From contig JAITJU010000106.1 of assembly GCA_031278735.1 (NCBI GenBank), positions 1-7,436 on the forward strand: a stretch of DNA of 7,436 bases, read 5' to 3'. A program made the position numbers and the translations under genes. Position 1 is the stretch's first letter, and each line of letters starts with the position of its first letter. The DNA is from Zoogloeaceae bacterium. GTDB lineage: Bacteria > Pseudomonadota > Gammaproteobacteria > Burkholderiales > Rhodocyclaceae. A model generated the notes under the pieces. That model was not told the DNA's origin and did not search any database. It was given only the letters and a program-made list of their open reading frames with translations. Positions 6,590 through 7,436 of this stretch are shown here, one piece after another.

Positions 6590-6799
6590 ATGAACGAAGA
6601 AGAACGGAAAACGCTCGACAAGGAAGTCCGCAAGTTGAAGCGCATTGCTTCCGAATGGGCCGGGCAACTGCACGACCTGGTGGAAGATCGCCTGCCCGCT
6701 GGTTACGCGGAAATTCCCGCAATGGCGCAAGCCACTTTCGATGCCTGCAAGGCTTGGGGCGAGGCCAATGCTCGCCTGAATGCCGCGCAAGAAAACTGA
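6590..6799 (+). CDS. Small NifX-associated protein (DUF683 / CCE_0567 type)
   Basis: This encodes a 69-residue, mostly helical protein, very charged at the N-terminus (NEEERKTLDKEVRKLKRIA). It then has the family hallmark AGQLHDLVEDRLPAGYAEIPAMAQATFDAC. Proteins of this type are small helical proteins found in nif clusters next to the DUF269 gene. They probably act with NifX or the cofactor-assembly machinery, but their role is not known. The ATG at 6590 lies ten bases after the preceding stop. No clear ribosome binding site is visible, so translation is probably coupled to the upstream gene. No signal peptide or membrane segment is seen. Confidence 0.85.
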   Translation: MNEEERKTLDKEVRKLKRIASEWAGQLHDLVEDRLPAGYAEIPAMAQATFDACKAWGEANARLNAAQEN

Positions 6800-6833
6800 A
6801 ATCTGCCAACGAAACGCAAACAAGGAGCCATGA

Positions 6834-7118
6834 ATGTCTCACATCACTGGACTGACCTTTGGCGGCGCCGTCTGGACGCCTGAATTCGTTACCGCCATCA
6901 ATCAGGAAACCTGTATCGGCTGCGGTCGCTGCTACAAAGTCTGCCCCCGCGACGTACTCGACCTCATCGAAAAAGTCACCGACGAGGACGACGACGATGA
7001 CGGCGGCGACGCCTCCGTCATGAGCCTGAAAAACCTGGCCGATTGCATCGGTTGCGGCGCCTGTAACCGCGTCTGCCCGAAGAAATGCTACAGCTACGCC
7101 CCGGCTGTGGCGGCATGA
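6834..7118 (+). CDS. fdxB: Nif-specific ferredoxin III (FdxB), 2[4Fe-4S]
   Basis: This is a 94-residue low-potential ferredoxin of the nif-specific class, a cytoplasmic electron carrier for nitrogen fixation or cofactor assembly. The first cluster motif is Cys27-x2-Cys30-x2-Cys33-x3-Cys37-Pro. The second is Cys71-x2-Cys74-x2-Cys77-x3-Cys81-Pro, followed by Cys85. Between them is the acidic insertion typical of this class (DEDDDDDGGD, about residues 50-59). The N-terminal LTFGGAVWTPEF is also characteristic. The start at 6834 has AAGGAG (6822-6827) six bases upstream. An ATG at 6830 is out of frame and only two bases from that site. It is the last gene of the operon in the window. The exact electron partner cannot be told from sequence. 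Confidence 0.95.
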   Translation: MSHITGLTFGGAVWTPEFVTAINQETCIGCGRCYKVCPRDVLDLIEKVTDEDDDDDGGDASVMSLKNLADCIGCGACNRVCPKKCYSYAPAVAA

Positions 7119-7297
7119 GTTTTACGAGGACGGGGGACGCCGACGAACCGCGGCGCGCTTGATGGTCAACGGGATAAAGCCGCCGTTTCGCCAATATCTC
7201 CATTGCTTGAGACGGTTGCGGCGGGAAAAGGGGCGCGAACCGCGCGGTTTTGGGTTTCCGGGGTGCTCTCCAGGTTGTGCCGGGCAATCAGAGGACA
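7119..7297. other. Intergenic region after fdxB, no gene seen
   Basis: No reading frame here has family-like content. The antisense frame running back into fdxB (7287 to 7018) is Arg/Pro-rich and looks like a shadow. A short hairpin, GCGCG (7233-7237) with CGCGC (7241-7245) around AAC, is followed by GGTTTT and could be a weak terminator for the nif operon; the same place contains the palindrome AACCGCGCGGTT (7238-7249). Confidence 0.5.
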
Positions 7298-7314
7298 GAT
7301 GACCGCGAATTTCG

Positions 7315-7344
7315 CGTCGCGTTGTTTCGCTGCGGCGTTTTTTT
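7315..7344 (+). terminator. Possible intrinsic terminator of the nif operon
   Basis: CGTCGC (7315-7320) pairs with GCGGCG (7332-7337), including one G-T pair, around an 11-base loop. Seven T residues follow immediately (7338-7344). The short stem and large loop lower the confidence, but the T-run is the longest in the window and lies between the operon and the riboswitch. Confidence 0.45.
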
Positions 7345-7350
7345 CGGCGC

Positions 7351-7375
7351 CTGATCCCTTGATTCCTGATTTCTG
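7351..7375 (-). repeat. Copy of the short degenerate repeat, minus orientation, before the riboswitch
   Basis: The reverse complement contains AATCAGG, AATCAAGGGATCAGG in order, matching the repeat words at the 3' end of nifE and upstream of the nifE promoter. It lies between a terminator-like hairpin and the possible promoter for the cobalamin riboswitch. Confidence 0.4.
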
Positions 7376-7384
7376 GTATATACT
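7374..7384 (+). promoter_or_regulatory. Possible extended -10 promoter element before the riboswitch
   Basis: TGGTATATACT contains TG-N-TATATA (an extended -10) and, two bases on, TATACT. Possible -35 words such as TTGATT (7359-7364) are too close for normal spacing, so this would rely on the extended -10. Its position just ahead of the riboswitch supports the call. Confidence 0.35.
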
Positions 7385-7392
7385 GCCGCCCC

Positions 7393-7436
7393 GCGACGGC
7401 GCCTCGTTCGAGGCTGAAATGGGAACCCGGTCGGGG
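7393..7436 (+). ncRNA. Cobalamin riboswitch, 5' part, cut by the window edge
   Basis: The end of the window reads GGCGCC-TCGTTC-GAGGCTGAAAT-GGGAACCCGGT. This matches the order of conserved blocks at the 5' side of cobalamin (B12) riboswitches: a GGTGCC-like block, a short variable arm, GGCTtAAtAGGGAA, and CCGGT. The rest of the core and the B12 box would lie to the right. It would sense adenosyl- or methylcobalamin and repress a downstream gene, usually a B12 transporter, biosynthesis or B12-dependent enzyme gene, none of which is visible. Coordinates of the 5' end are approximate. Confidence 0.7.

Noticed and set aside
5416..6645. 409-residue open frame on the minus strand across nifX, the RseC-DUF269 gene and the next start
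   Set aside because: Antisense to four well-supported coding segments; no family resemblance.
7018..7287. 89-residue minus-strand frame after fdxB
   Set aside because: It overlaps the second cluster-binding motif of fdxB and is Arg/Pro-rich low-complexity sequence.
7298..7436. Open frame from ATG 7298 running off the right edge, with AGAGGA just upstream
   Set aside because: It would overlap the terminator-like hairpin, the short repeat and the riboswitch core; the protein has no family-like content.
1..7436. CRISPR array, tRNA, rRNA, insertion sequence or phage genes
   Set aside because: No regularly spaced repeats, no tRNA-like cloverleaf, no transposase or integrase motifs were seen on either strand.

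Overview
The window is GC-rich and densely coded. It comes from a Gram-negative diazotroph, most likely a proteobacterium. The evidence is a type V secretion beta-barrel ending in an aromatic residue, a sigma-54/NifA-type promoter, and a nifE-nifN-nifX gene order followed by the small NifX-associated proteins and a nif-type ferredoxin. A beta-proteobacterium (Rhodocyclales-like) fits, but that is an impression and not a placement.

Layout. Positions 1-2042 hold the 3' part of an autotransporter gene whose start lies to the left of the window. A strong GC-rich hairpin with a T-rich tail (2050-2083) probably ends its transcript. Positions 2043-2328 carry no gene. They hold an interspersed palindromic repeat (2119-2144), a NifA-type upstream activator site (2218-2233), an AT-rich stretch, and a well-formed sigma-54 promoter (2284-2299). 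From 2329 to 7118 runs a compact operon: nifE, nifN, nifX, an RseC-like membrane protein fused in frame to a NifX-associated (DUF269-type) protein, a 69-residue DUF683-type protein, and a nif-specific 2[4Fe-4S] ferredoxin (FdxB / ferredoxin III). Positions 7119-7436 carry no convincing gene. They contain terminator-like hairpins, a possible promoter, and at the right edge the 5' part of a cobalamin riboswitch.

How the genes work together. NifE and NifN form the scaffold on which the NifB product (NifB-co) is matured toward the nitrogenase cofactor. NifX binds and shuttles cofactor precursors. The DUF269 and DUF683 proteins are small partners that regularly accompany nifX. FdxB is a low-potential electron carrier. 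The RseC-like domain is a cysteine-containing membrane protein of the family tied to the SoxR-reducing/Rnf systems, so it hints at a membrane redox link. The structural genes nifHDK are not in the window, and the gene immediately upstream is unrelated, so this is a separate nifENX unit with its own promoter.

The most notable points are the RseC-DUF269 fusion, which looks like recent loss of a stop codon while the internal ribosome binding site and start were kept; the low-complexity C-terminal tails of NifE and NifN, which appear to derive from repeat-like DNA; a short degenerate repeat that occurs at three places; and the truncated cobalamin riboswitch. No wholly new system is evident.
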